Below, in pieces: positions 41,917-54,000 of a stretch of 64,000 bases of DNA. Source of the stretch: Candidatus Cloacimonadota bacterium (GTDB lineage: Bacteria > Cloacimonadota > Cloacimonadia > Cloacimonadales > Cloacimonadaceae); NCBI GenBank assembly GCA_023228125.1, contig JALOBT010000008.1:5995-69994 (forward strand), given 5' to 3'. The notes beneath the pieces are model-generated. The model had not been told where the DNA came from. It ran no database searches and was given only the letters and a program-made list of their open reading frames with translations. Both the position numbers and the translations under genes were made by a program. Numbering within the stretch: position 1 is the first letter of the stretch; every line of letters begins with the position of its first letter.

Positions 41917-42426
41917 TCAGGGACTGGGGAAGATCCTCTGCCAATCCGGTTCGATTCTCTCATCCGCACCAAAGCCGTGAAAGGCATTTTCATCTCCATC
42001 AAACCAGAGCTTACGGCCTTCTCCCACAGGGTTTGTGGAGGTGGCCACAGCCATGATGATCTTGTAAGGAGCCACATAGACGTATTCATTCATCTCTATA
42101 TCTCGCAGCTTGTCCATCATCTGAGTGTTATAGATCAACACTGGTTTCCAGGCAATGGCAAATTCCCAATTCTTGAGCAATTTGCTCTTGAATCCCAGCT
42201 CGACGAGAGCCTTTTCCTGGTCAAACCCGCTGCCGCTTTCATGGATTTTCACGTAATTATCTACATAGAGACGAAGATCTTCCAGAGCCTTATGAACTTC
42301 TTCTGCCCGTCTTTCATTTTGATATTTGTAGTATCTGGGAACGATCAAAATTAGTGCCACAATGATCACAATTATGGCTGCCACTACCAGATATTTTACC
42401 TTTGACTTCTTTTTCTCAGACATCAT
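41917..42426 (-). CDS. Pilin-like single-pass membrane protein
   Basis: The 169-residue protein has a short lysine-rich N-terminus (MMSEKKKSKVKYL) and one hydrophobic helix (VVAAIIVIIVALILIV). A helical region with ALEDLRLYVDNYVKIHESG and a C-terminal beta-rich part follow. The layout is like type IV pilin or pseudopilin subunits. There is no clear prepilin peptidase GFxxxE site, so the name is descriptive only. AAGGAG precedes the start. It lies between the convergent helicase gene and the MITE-like element, whose nearer end is 144 bp beyond its start. Confidence 0.6.
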   Translation of the reverse strand: MMSEKKKSKVKYLVVAAIIVIIVALILIVPRYYKYQNERRAEEVHKALEDLRLYVDNYVKIHESGSGFDQEKALVELGFKSKLLKNWEFAIAWKPVLIYNTQMMDKLRDIEMNEYVYVAPYKIIMAVATSTNPVGEGRKLWFDGDENAFHGFGADERIEPDWQRIFPSP

Positions 42427-42772
42427 TTCTCCTTCTTATCTTTGTCTTAGTGGATAAGCTAAGCCTAATCTACAAAAAAGCCACAAATTGCCGCTGGATA
42501 TCCTAAACTATGACTATTGAGCCAGGCCATCCGGATAATCCGTCCCATCCGTGTGACTATTAATTTTTTGGAGACTGTTCAACAAGTTTCGATTATTTTC
42601 CAATAACTTAGCTTATTCAATAGTCTAAAAAGTGGACAAAGCACCCTTTCTGCAATCTATTCCTCAAAATTGACATGGCACCCTTGGATGGCTTATCATG
42701 CAAAACAGTGAATGTTCCTGTGTCGTTTACCTGAAAGCTGTGAGTCTTGGAGTTTACATGAAAGCTGTGAGT

Positions 42773-42840
42773 CTTGGAGTTCAAAGTGCCTAAGATAACT
42801 ATCTATTTACCATAAGCTTAGCGGCACTTTGGACTTCAAG
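42773..42840 (+). repeat. Hairpin A of the short element
   Basis: The arms CTTGGAGTTCAAAGTGCC and GGCACTTTGGACTTCAAG are identical to those of the long copy, keeping the same two G.T wobble positions. The loop differs by one base (AAGCTTA for AATCTTA). Confidence 0.85.
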
Positions 42841-43036
42841 CGGCAGTGGGAAACCTTGCCGAGGGCTGTTGAAGTCCATTCCGGCCTGTTATTAACGCTA
42901 ACACTGAAATAATCGAAGCCGGATTGAACCCAAGACCTTTCATAATCCGTAGCGAAAATGTGTTTTCAGCCGAGTTAGATAGTTAGATAGCAAATCCTAT
43001 ATGTATTTGATCCTTTCTCCCTCTCTCCAAAGCGTC

Positions 43037-43109
43037 GATCACATCTTAATCTAGCCTTAATCAAGCGTTAATAGTTAACGCTTGATTAAGGCTAGATAGA
43101 CATGTGATC
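43037..43109. repeat. Central long palindrome of the short element
   Basis: GATCACAT/ATGTGATC closes a stem that, after an internal loop, continues as 23 perfect pairs ending CAAGCGTTAA-tag-TTAACGCTTG. Compared in the same orientation with the long copy, ACCG/CGGT there corresponds to AGCC/GGCT here, so both arms changed together. Confidence 0.9.
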
Positions 43110-43181
43110 AAGTGGCTCAAATGAGTAAGGAGGACCCCAGAATGCTGGTTTATCCGAGGGATGAAAAGGCTCTCTTTGCCG

Positions 43182-43249
43182 CTTGAAGTCCAAAGTGCCG
43201 CTAAGCTTATGGTAAATAGATAGTTATCTTAGGCACTTTGAACTCCAAG
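43182..43249 (-). repeat. Hairpin A' of the short element (inverted)
   Basis: CTTGAAGTCCAAAGTGCC and GGCACTTTGAACTCCAAG are the exact inverted counterpart of hairpin A. The two wobble positions read as G.T only on the minus strand. Confidence 0.85.
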
Positions 43250-43546
43250 ACTCACAGCTTTCATGTAAAGCAACTAAGCCCCTCTATCCCAAGTTGATGT
43301 CTAAAATAGCGTCCCGTTCTCGCTGTGCAGGTATTGGGCCTGGATAATGCGGATTGGAATAGGCTTGAGCACTTATTCAGCTTAAAGTGCAAAAGAAAGT
43401 GGCGAGACTTGGGGAGAGGGATTGAACAGTCTCCCATTCTCAATTTTTCATCCGAGCTATCTTTTATCTTGACAGAATTCCTTGCAGTTCAAAACCTAAT
43501 CCAAAGAGATTAAATATAATTAAATCTAATAAATAGAGGTTTGTCC

Positions 43547-44884
43547 ATGAGGCTGAGACCCTTGATTCTAACTGCCCTGGCAGTGTTTTTGCCAAGCTTG
43601 CATCTTTGTGCAGCTTGGGAAGTGTATATAGGAATCCAGAACCAAAACAGCTCTGGCAGCTATTTGGCCTCAAGCATGGTGATAGGCGAACATCAGAATG
43701 CCCTTGAAGGTTACGATGCCAGCTATGATCATAGCTATACCTTTCCTTCTATGAGCAACCGATATGTGCAGCCCTATATCGTGCATAATGATTGGGGGGC
43801 GCATAACGGCAATTTCCTTGCCGATATCCGTAGCCAGGTTCCGGGTAACAAAACCTGGAATTGCAAGGCGCGGGCACAAAATCCCCATTCGGCATTCTAT
43901 ACCCTCAGTTGGACAGTGCCGGCGGATTTCCCGGCTTATTACCAGGCTACCTTGACTATTCTTTCTGTTAGCATTGATATGCGGGCTCAAAATCAATATA
44001 CTTATGCCACTTACAATGCTTATACGGATTTTAGTATCGCTGTGCAGTTTGATGATTCTATACCATATCAGATCAGGGAGTTTCCCACTCTCAGCTTTTC
44101 GGACAACCAGATTCAAAGCCTGAATCTAAACGAGTATTTCAGCTCTGGAGATTCCGGGCTGGATTTTGCCTGTATCCCCAATGCGAACCTGGTGCAGGAG
44201 CTGGATAATATGCTCTGGCAGATCTATCCCAATCCGGGCTGGATCGGAGAGACCTCTGCTGAAATCAGGGTTTATGGTTCGCAGGGAGATTCGTTGTCTG
44301 CCTTTGTGAACGTGGTTCGTGACGACACAAATAGCCCTCCTCAGTGGGAAGGCGCCCTGGAACTACAGCTCATCCAAAATCAGCAAATCATCCTATCTTG
44401 GGAAGAGCAGATCTATGATGCCGATCGGGATGAGATCACCGTGAATATTGATGGCGGAGATCATTTTCGGGTATTCTTAAACGATTTGCTGGATGAGGCC
44501 ACCCTGATCCCCGAGCCTGCCTTCAAGGGCGAGACCGTGGTTCATTTGCTGCTCTCTGATGGCTTTAGATCTCTGCAAAGATTCGATATCTCAGTTCAGG
44601 TTTTACCCTCAGAGCCACGGCGTCCTGAGGCCTTGGAGTTGCAGGTTTTGCCAGATCACTCTCTGATGCTCTCCTGGGCTGAAGTGAATGCAGATATTAG
44701 TGGCCTGCCGATCAATCAAATCCGCTATCGGATATCGCTTTATTCCCAGCCAGACGCTACCGGGCTGATCTCAGAGCAGGAAAGCTCTGATACCAATATC
44801 ATCCTGCCTTTATCACAAGAGCGGGTATTTATCCGCGTAATCGCTATCAACGAGGTGGACGAAGATGATGCCAGAGAATATTAA
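43547..44884 (+). CDS. Secreted beta-rich protein with fibronectin-like end
   Basis: The 445-residue product starts at the ATG at 43547 (MRLRPLILTALAVFLPSLHL), with TAGAGGT upstream; a TTG two codons earlier is less likely. After the signal peptide come a beta-rich unknown domain with many Asn and Tyr (about 25-170), two Ig/cadherin-like stretches (FPTLSFSDNQIQSLNLNEYF; WEEQIYDADRDEITVNIDGG), and a final fibronectin-III-like module (RPEALELQVLPDHSLMLSW). There is no sorting tail. A TTGACA (43469) and a TATAAT (43515) are upstream but spaced too widely to call. It is followed, after 138 bp, by the giant LRR gene. I recognise no specific family. Confidence 0.7.
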   Translation: MRLRPLILTALAVFLPSLHLCAAWEVYIGIQNQNSSGSYLASSMVIGEHQNALEGYDASYDHSYTFPSMSNRYVQPYIVHNDWGAHNGNFLADIRSQVPGNKTWNCKARAQNPHSAFYTLSWTVPADFPAYYQATLTILSVSIDMRAQNQYTYATYNAYTDFSIAVQFDDSIPYQIREFPTLSFSDNQIQSLNLNEYFSSGDSGLDFACIPNANLVQELDNMLWQIYPNPGWIGETSAEIRVYGSQGDSLSAFVNVVRDDTNSPPQWEGALELQLIQNQQIILSWEEQIYDADRDEITVNIDGGDHFRVFLNDLLDEATLIPEPAFKGETVVHLLLSDGFRSLQRFDISVQVLPSEPRRPEALELQVLPDHSLMLSWAEVNADISGLPINQIRYRISLYSQPDATGLISEQESSDTNIILPLSQERVFIRVIAINEVDEDDAREY

Positions 44885-45022
44885 AATTCAGGAAAAGAAC
44901 GATATCTTTATATATTGCAAAGTATTGCAGCCAGACCCGGCTGTAAAAATCGGGGCTATGATAGCCAGGGATAGGTCCCAACAAGTTTTTACTAAAATAA
45001 TATCCATACAAAGGAGCTTACA

Positions 45023-48000
45023 ATGAAAGCTAAGAATTATAGCATCACCCTGCTTGTATTTGTTTTCGTTACTATGGCAGTATGCCCTCTGTGGGCACAG
45101 TTTAATGGAGGTCTGGGCACCCAGGAATCTCCATATTTGGTAGCAAATGCCGGGCAATTGAACCAGGTGCGGCTTTACCCCACGGCATATTTCGCCCAAA
45201 GCGCAGATCTTGATCTTGATCTCGCGCCTTACAATAGCGGTCTGGGCTGGCAAGCTATCGGAACCATTGATACGCCTTTTTCGGGGCATTTCGATGGCAA
45301 TGGCTATCAGATCAGCGGACTGTATCTGAACCGGCCTCAGGAGGATTACCTGGGCCTGTTTGGCTATATCTCAAATGCGCTCTTACAGGGCATTAGCCTG
45401 AGTGGTGGACAGATCACAGGGCGCAATTATGTGGGCGGCTTAGCAGGCTCTGCCCAAGAAAGTATTATCTCAGAATGCAGTGTGCAAGCAGAGATTACCG
45501 GCGCGGAAATCGCCGGCGGATTGATCGGTTCCCTGGCTTTAAGCAGTCAGCTTTCCTATAGTGCTGCCTTGGTGCAGGTAAGTGGAACTTTTGCCACCGG
45601 CGCCTTGTGCGGATATGCCAAAGGCAATAGCGAAATCTTCTCCTGCGTGAGCAGAGGCAGCGTAACCGGTGAAATAGCCGCAGGTGGCCTGATCGGCATC
45701 CTGGGCGGCTCAGACTTACAGAGATGCTATTCCACCGCCGCAGTATCGGCAAATTCCTCCAGCGGTGGCTTGATAGGCGAAAATGACACCCAGAGCACAG
45801 TTTGGGAGTGCTATAGCATTGGCAGCGTAAGTGCAGACACCAACGCCGGCGGATTGATCGGGCGCAATCTGGATAGCTCCGCCACCAATAGCTATTGGGA
45901 TACCCAAAGCAGTGGCATCTCCTATTCTGCCCTTGGTGAAGGCAGACTCACTCAAGACATGAGCTATCCCTTTGCAGCTAATACCTATCAGGATTGGGAT
46001 TTTGAAGCAAGCTGGAGCTGGGATGAGGACTACAATGGCGGCTATCCCTATCATGTGTGGGAATATTCGGCCCCGATCTTGATTGATCTGGCGGTGGAAG
46101 CCTTTAGCGGCCCCTCAGTTTTGGGCTCAGATTTTCCTGCTTTATACACTTTGCAGATTGCCAATCTCGGCAATCAGGTGGTGGACAGCTTTGAGGCTAA
46201 GCTTTTTAGCCAAGCAGAAGAGCTTTTGGACAGCCAGATCTTTGGCCCCATCCAGCCGGGAGAAACCCTGAGCGTGAGCCTGTCCTGGACTCCTACCGCA
46301 GCTTATCAAGGCTTTGTCTATGCCACTCTGGAGCTGGCGGGGGATATTAACCCGGAGAACAACCAAAGCCAGGAAATCGCCGTTACCGTATATGAAGGCG
46401 TCTTCTCTGCCAGCATCGGAAGCGGGGATCTTAACGCCCGCATTCCCCTGGATTTCTTCTGGAAAACCAGTGTCTTTGAAACGATCTACTATGCCGATGA
46501 ACTGGGCTTTAACGGCATGATCTTCAATCTGGAATTTTACAATAACTTTAGCTCTGAGCTCCTCAATAAACCCACCAGGATCTGGCTGGCAGAGACCACC
46601 CAGACCGAGCTGATCGAAGCCTGGATACCCTCTGATGAAATGCAATTGGTCTTTGATGGCACGGTGGATTTCCCTATGGGTGAAAATGCCATCTCGATCA
46701 CGCTGGATACTCCCTTTTCCTATCAAAGCGGCAATCTTGTGATGCTGGTGCAGCGTCCCCTGGATACCAATTATTATAGCTCACAAGATTACTTTCAGGC
46801 CCAATCTTCTCCCAGCCAGCGCAGCAGAAGCTATCACAGCGATGTCGAAGTGCTGGATGTGACAAATCCCGATGCACCGGGCTCCTGGCTTGGCGATTAT
46901 CCCCGCTGCACTTTCCGTTTTATGGGACAGGCCTATCAAGCTCCGCCCACAGAGCTCAGCCTGGAATACTTCCCTGAAGATGGCTTTCTAAGCCTTAGCT
47001 GGCAGCCACCTGAAGTGGGCAATCCCCTATCTTACAATGTCTATCGCAACCAGGAGTTTTATGCTGAGGCTTTTGAGCCCTATTTTGAAGATAGTGAGCT
47101 CAGCCCGGGGGAGACTTATAGCTATTACGTCTCGGCTGTCTATGCCACCGGCGAATCAGAGCCTTCCAATGTGGTAAGTCAAGAGATCAGCTTCCCGCTG
47201 GCCTATATCCCAGATGACAACTTCCGCAGGGCGATCAATTTTGCCTTGGGTGAAGCGGCTGCCTATCAGCCTAACATCGCGGAGCTGGAGTCTCTGGACA
47301 CCATTATCGAAGCAGAAGAAATGGGCATCGTGAGCCTGGAGGGTGCGCAGCATCTCATCAATCTGCCAACGCTGTATCTGGGAGAAAATCAGATCAGCGA
47401 TCTGGGCCCCTTAAGCAATCTCACCCTCCTGCAAAACCTGGACTTAAACTACAATCAGATCAGCGATATCAGCCCTCTGAGCAATCTGACCAATCTGCAA
47501 ATATTGTATATGACCGATAATCAAATCAGCGACCTGAGTGCCTTGAGTAACTTGACCCTTTTACAAGCACTCTACCTGAACGATAACCAGATCACCGATC
47601 TGGGTCCCCTGAGCAATATGAGCCTTTTAGTGAGGCTGTATCTGTTCAATAACCAGATCAGCGATCTGAGCCCGGTGAGTTCCCTGAGCAATCTGCAACG
47701 CCTGTATGTGGGTGCTAATCAGATCACTGAGCTCAGCCCCATCACTGCTCTGAGCAACCTGCAAGCACTCGTCCTGTCCTCAAATCAGATTAGCGATCTT
47801 GGTCCCCTGGCAGATTTGAACAATCTGGAATGGCTCATCCTGAACGATAACCAGATCAATGAGCTCAGTTTCCTGAGCTCTCTGAGCAATCTGCAAGAGC
47901 TGGATTTGGGCACAAACCGCATCAGCGATATCTCGCCTTTGTCTGCTCTGGCCAACCTCACAGAGCTAAACCTTGATGCTAACCCGCTTTCCTATGAGGC

Positions 48001-51000
48001 CATGCTGCTCACACAAAGCTGGGAATTGCCTTATAGCACTGACATCTATAATGCCCTGTCCCCCTGCTATCCAGAGCCCGAACGCGATGCTATGGATGTA
48101 TTTCTGAATGCTGGTTTGCTCTGGCAGGGTAACTACGATTCCCAGCCAGCACAGTATGAAGTCTATATGGGAGATAGCCCCCAGAGCCTTAGCTATCTGG
48201 GAGAGGGCTATCCGGCTCAGGAAATCGGCTATGCCTTTGATGCTGCCCTACAGCCCCTTACCCAGTATTATTGGCGGGTAAAGGCTGTGTCTGACACGGT
48301 AGGAATCTGGAGCGGCCTCTGGAGCTTCACCACCGGTGAGACTGCCCTGCTTGCAGAGATTGGAGTAGATCCCACTCCTATTTATGAGGAATTGAGCCTG
48401 GAAGATAGTTCTCAGTTGCAGTTTAACATTACCAACAGCGGCAATATCCCCCTGGAGTGGGATAGTGAGATCATCGCTCTGCGCGGTGGACCAAGAACGC
48501 AAAGCCGCCAGCTCAGCATCTCGCTGGAACCTGCTTTTGGGATCATCGAGCCTGCCTCTTATATGACTTGTCTGCTAAGCTTTAGCCCGGCAGATACTAC
48601 AGGGACGTATAACTATGAGCTCCAAATAACCTCAAATGATCCGGTAAATCCTGTGCTCACTGTGCCGGTGGAGTATCTCGTTACCATTCCACCCGCCTAT
48701 ATTCCGGACGATAACTTCCGGATGGCGATCAATCAAGTGCTTGAGCAACCTTCAGATTATCAGCCTACTATTACTGATCTGGAATCTCTAAGTGGTACTT
48801 TGTATGCCACTAACGATGAAATCGTAAGTCTGGAAGGCGCACAACATCTGATCAATGTGCAAGTGCTGCATTTCGAGGAAAACCAGATCAGCGATCTCAG
48901 CCCTTTGTCCGGATTGACAAATCTGCAAGAGCTGAGTTTGGGCTATAATCAGATCAGCGATCTTAGCCCCTTGATCTCTCTGATCAATCTGCAAACGCTG
49001 TATTTGTATGAAAACCAGATCAACGATCTCAGCTCCTTGAGCTCTCTGAACAATCTGCAAAATCTGCATTTGGGCCACAACCAGATCAGCGATCTCAGCT
49101 CCTTGAGCTCTCTGATCAATCTGCTATATTTGAATTTGGACTCCAACCAGATCAGCGATCTCAGCTCCTTGAGCTCTCTGATCAATCTGCTATATTTGAA
49201 TTTGGACTCCAACCAGATCAGCGATCTCAGCTCCTTGGGCTCTTTGGACAATCTGCAAAATCTGGCTTTAGACGACAACCAGATCAGCGATCTCAGCTCC
49301 TTGAGCTCTTTGGACAATCTGCAAAATCTGCATTTGAACGATAACCAGATTAGCGACCTCAGCCCCTTGAGTGCCCTGATCAATCTATGGGATCTGTGGT
49401 TGTGGAATAACCAAATCAGCGATATTAGTCCCTTGAGCTCTCTGAACAATCTGAATAATCTTTTATTATTCAATAACCCCCTCTCCTATGAGTCTATGCT
49501 GCTGAGCCAGAGCTGGAGTTTGCCATATACTACCAGCGAATTCAATGCTCTGGCCCCCTGTTATCCCGATCCCCAGCGCAGTGCTGAGGGTGTTGAGCCC
49601 AATACCGGACTTTCATGGCAGGCAAACTATGATACCCAAACCGCTCAGTATGAAGTGTATCTTGGAAGTGAGCCACAGAGCCTTGAATACATGGGAATAG
49701 GCTACTTGGACGATGACACCAGCTACGCCTTTGAGACCATGCTGGAGCCCTTCACGCAGTACTATTGGCGGATCAAAGCCATCGCCGCTGCCGATACCAT
49801 CTGGAGCGGCATGTGGAGCTTCACTACTGGGGACATGATTCCAGAAATAATAGTGCCGGATGATAACTTCCGTATGGTGATCAATGAAGTACTTGAACAA
49901 ACCGAAGAATATCAACCTACCATTTTAGACCTTGAGTCTCTTACTGGAACACTTTGGGCAGATAATAAAGGCATCGTCAGCCTCGAAGGTGCCCAGTATC
50001 TGAGCAATATGCAAAGGCTGTACTTGCGGGACAACCAGATCAGTGATCTAAACCCCTTGAGCTCTTTGAACAATCTGCTATGGCTGCTTTTGGGCAACAA
50101 CCAGATCAGCGATCTCAGCCCTTTGAGCTCTTTGACCAATCTGCAAGATTTGGATTTGCACGACAATCAGATCAGCGAACTGGACTCCTTGAGCTCTCTG
50201 GTCAATGTAACAGAGCTGGATTTGCAGGACAATCTGATCAGCAATCTCAGTCCCTTGAGCTCTTTGACCAATGTACAAGATCTGGATTTGCAGGACAATC
50301 AGATCAGCGATCTCAGCCCCTTGAATGCTCTGATCAATCTTACTGAGCTGGATTTGCGCGAAAACCAGATCAGCGAACTGGGCTCCTTGAGCACTCTCAC
50401 CAATCTGGAAAAGCTGTATATGAACGACAACCAGATCAGCAATCTCGGCCCCTTGAGCTCCCTGACCACTCTGCAAAGGCTGTATGTAAATAATAATCAG
50501 ATTATCGATCTGACCCCCTTGAGCTCCTTGAGCAATCTTTTATATCTGGAATTCAGCAACAACCAGATCAACGAGCTAAGTGCTTTGAGCACGGTGAGCA
50601 ATCTGAGAAAATTGTATCTGAATGGCAATCAGATCAGCGATATCAGTGCCCTGGCTGGCTTGGGAAGCCTCACCGGTCTTTATCTTGATGACAATCCCCT
50701 CTCCCAGGAATCCATGCTGCTCACCCAGAGCTGGGCTTTGCCATATACCACCAGCAGTTTCAATGCCCTGGCCCCCTGCTATCCAGAGCCGAATCGTGAT
50801 GCTGTGGAAGTGGATCCTTCGGCCGGTCTATCATGGCAGGCAAATTATGATTACGCTCAGGCAGAGTATCAGGTTTACCTGGGCTCTGATCCTGAAAGCC
50901 TTATTTACCAAGGATACGGCTATCTTGGTCAGGATACCAGCTACGCTTTTGATGCTATGCTGGAGCCCTTCACCGAGTACTATTGGCGGATCAAAGCCAT

Positions 51001-54000
51001 TGCCGCTGCCGATACCATCTGGAGCGGTTTGTGGAGTTTCACTACAGGGGAAGAAATCATTCCTGATGAGCCACAGATCGCAGTTAATCCTGAGTATATA
51101 GACTACGATATCCCGCAGGGTGAAAGTGCCCAGCTTGAGCTTGAGCTTAGCAATGCCGGTAATGCAAATCTGGCATGGACGGCTACAGTGCAAATAATCC
51201 GTGGCTCCAGCGTGGCCTCTGAATCTGTACCGCAAGTGACCGCCTGCATAATGCCCGAAACTTATCGCTCCCGTATGAAAGAACAGGATTACAGAGCTCT
51301 GCGGGAAGCAGATATTCCGGAATCCTCCAGCCTCCGAAACCGTAACTTGGCTATCTCCCTGAACCCGGATTATGGTACCGTAGAACCAGATTCCAGCCTG
51401 TACTGCTATCTCGAAATCGATAGCGGCAGCAGTTTATCCGGGCTTTACGAATATGAAATCGTGTTCTCATCCAATGCGGTCAATAGCCCTGAGCTCATCA
51501 TCCCTGTGAGCATACAAGTTACAGGAGCATTGGCCTATATCCCGGATGATAACTTCAGGATGGCCATCAATGAAGCCCTGGGACAAGCTACAGATTATCA
51601 GCCTACTATTGCTGACCTGGAGTCTCTCACGGGTTATTGGGATGCCCATGACAGAAGTATCGTCAGCATAGAGGGTGCGCAGCATCTCATCAATCTGCAA
51701 AGGCTGTATTTGTATAATAATCAGATCATCGATATCACACCTCTAACTGGTCTGAGCAATCTGCAAGGGCTGTACTTGTACAATAACCTGATCAGCGATA
51801 TCAGCCCCTTGAGCTCGCTGAGCAATCTGCAAACGCTGAATTTGCGGGACAACCAGATCAGTGATCTCAACCCCCTGTCCGGATTGAATAATCTGCAAGA
51901 GCTGCTTTTGGAATCGAACCAAATCAGCGATCTCAGTCCCCTTACAAATCTGAGTAATCTGTCTCAACTGGATCTCGATTCCAACCAGATCAGCGACCTT
52001 AGCCCGCTCAGTTCTCTGACCGCTCTGCAAGAGCTGTCTCTCGGTCTCAATCAGATCAGTGATTTCAGCCCCTTATCCGGTTTGACTAATCTACAAGACC
52101 TGTGGCTCCCTTACAGCCAGATCAGCGATCTTAGCCCGCTCAGTTCTCTGACCGCTCTGCAAAATCTGTATCTCAGGCTCAACCAGATCAGCGATCTCAG
52201 TCCCTTATCCGGATTGACTAATCTTCAATACCTGTATCTCGGGCTCAACCAGATCAGCGATCTCAGCCCGCTGGCCGGATTGACTAATTTGCAAGATCTG
52301 GTTCTCTCTGACAACCAGATCAGCGATCTCAGCTCCTTGAGCTCCCTTACCACTCTGCAAAGTCTGTATGTGATAGATAATCAGATCAGCGATCTGGCCC
52401 CCTTGAGCTCCTTGAGCAATCTTGAATATCTGGAATTGAGTAACAACCCCCTCTCCAAAGAATCCATGCTGCTCAGCCAGAGCTGGGCTTTGCCATTTAC
52501 CACCAGTAGCTTCAATGCCCTGGCCCCCTGCTATCCAGAGCCCGCTCGCAACGCCACAGGAGTTGAGATATACTCTGGCTTATTCTGTCAGGGTGATTAC
52601 GATTTACAACAAGCCCAGTTTGAACTATATATAGGAGAAAGCCCCCAGAGCCTCAGCTACATGGGAAATGGCTTTATGCTGGAGCCAGCATATTGCGGCT
52701 TTGAAACCATTCTGGAGCCCTCCACCCAGTACTTCTGGCGTGTAAAAGCAATTGCATATCCCGATACCATCTGGAGCGGTCTGTGGAGCTTCACGACCGG
52801 TCAGCCTGGAAGCATCCTTACCATCGGAGAGGGCAACTCAAACCTCAGGATACCCATCAATCCTTACTATGTTTACAGCTACAGCCAGAGCATCTTCTTG
52901 CAGAGCGAAATAGATATAGCAGATCAGCGCATTGAGACAGTATGGTATTATTGGAATGGTGCTGCCGAAGCGATTTCCAGTAACGATTGGACGGTCTATA
53001 TGGGCCATACTGCAAATGCTGAATTTGCCAGCACCAGCAGTTGGATCCCGCGGGCTGAACTGTACCAGGTCTTCCAGGGTGACGTAGCTCTGCCTGCCAC
53101 CGCTGGTTGGATCGAGATTCCCCTGAGCACCCCCTTTGAGTATAACAATATAGACAACCTGGTAATCGCCGTTGATGAGAACGAGGCCAGTTACGATGGA
53201 TCCTCTATGTTCTTCTATGGCACCGATACAGCCACGAACCGCAGCATCAGGTATTACTCCGATGTCACTAATCCAGATCCAAGTGCTCCGCCTCCCGGAA
53301 CTCTGGTGCTGGGTTATCCCAATTTGCTGCTGCAAATCACGGATGATGAACCCAATCCTATTACGCTCATTTCACCAGAAGATGATGCTACCGGCCTGTC
53401 TATAGATGGCTTCGATCTCACTTGGGCTCCAGACTTGTCGGGTGAGATTCCTGAAACTTATGCCATCTATATGGCTCAAACCATAGATGGCCTTGAAACA
53501 AGTCCTTATATCTGGGATGGCATCACGGATACGTTCTTCGATCCCAGCCAGGCTGATTTAGGCCAGATTATATATCAATATAGTGAAACCTGGTATTGGT
53601 CTGTGAAAGCCTTTTATAGCGGAGGAGGAGTAAGCGAACTAACTACTCCCTTCAGCTTCACCATCTCAGAAGAGCCTCCAGATTTTGCCGGAGGCACCGG
53701 CACCGAAGCAGACCCCTATCTGGTAAGCAATATAGATCATCTGTCAAACGTGAGCTTTTATCTGGATGCCCACTTCCTGCAAACCTCTGATATCGATGCC
53801 TGGACGGACGATCTTAGCTGGATGCCCATCGGCGATAGCAATACCGCCTTTACCGGTGTGTATGATGGTGATAACCACACTATCACGAGGCTTAAAACCG
53901 ATAATCCTTATTATGATTATCAAGGCCTGTTTGGCGTTATCCAGAATGCCGAAATCCGCAATCTCTATCTCACCGAAGCGGATGTTCATGGCAATAACTG

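Larger units (their letters stand above)
42571..43434. mobile_element. MITE-like non-coding element, short copy
   Basis: An 864-bp element has perfect 12-bp terminal inverted repeats, GAGACTGTTCAA at the left end and its complement at the right. Its order mirrors the long copy: hairpin A (42773-42840), central palindrome (43037-43109), inverted hairpin A' (43182-43249). It lies in reverse orientation to the long copy, and both of that copy's flanks align to it with moderate divergence. No target duplication is visible (left flank ATTTTTTG, right CCATTCTC). A partial second TGAGTCTTGGAGTT lies near 42740. No open frame looks genuine. Confidence 0.75.

Noticed and set aside
42563..43442. Target-site duplication around the short element
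   Set aside because: The 8-bp flanks ATTTTTTG and CCATTCTC do not match, unlike those of the long copy.
48949..49473. A 174-residue minus-strand open frame with a regular repeat pattern
   Set aside because: It is the antisense shadow of the 66-bp LRR units; the same happens at 50078-50476 and 51743-52030. The periodicity is inherited from the coding strand.
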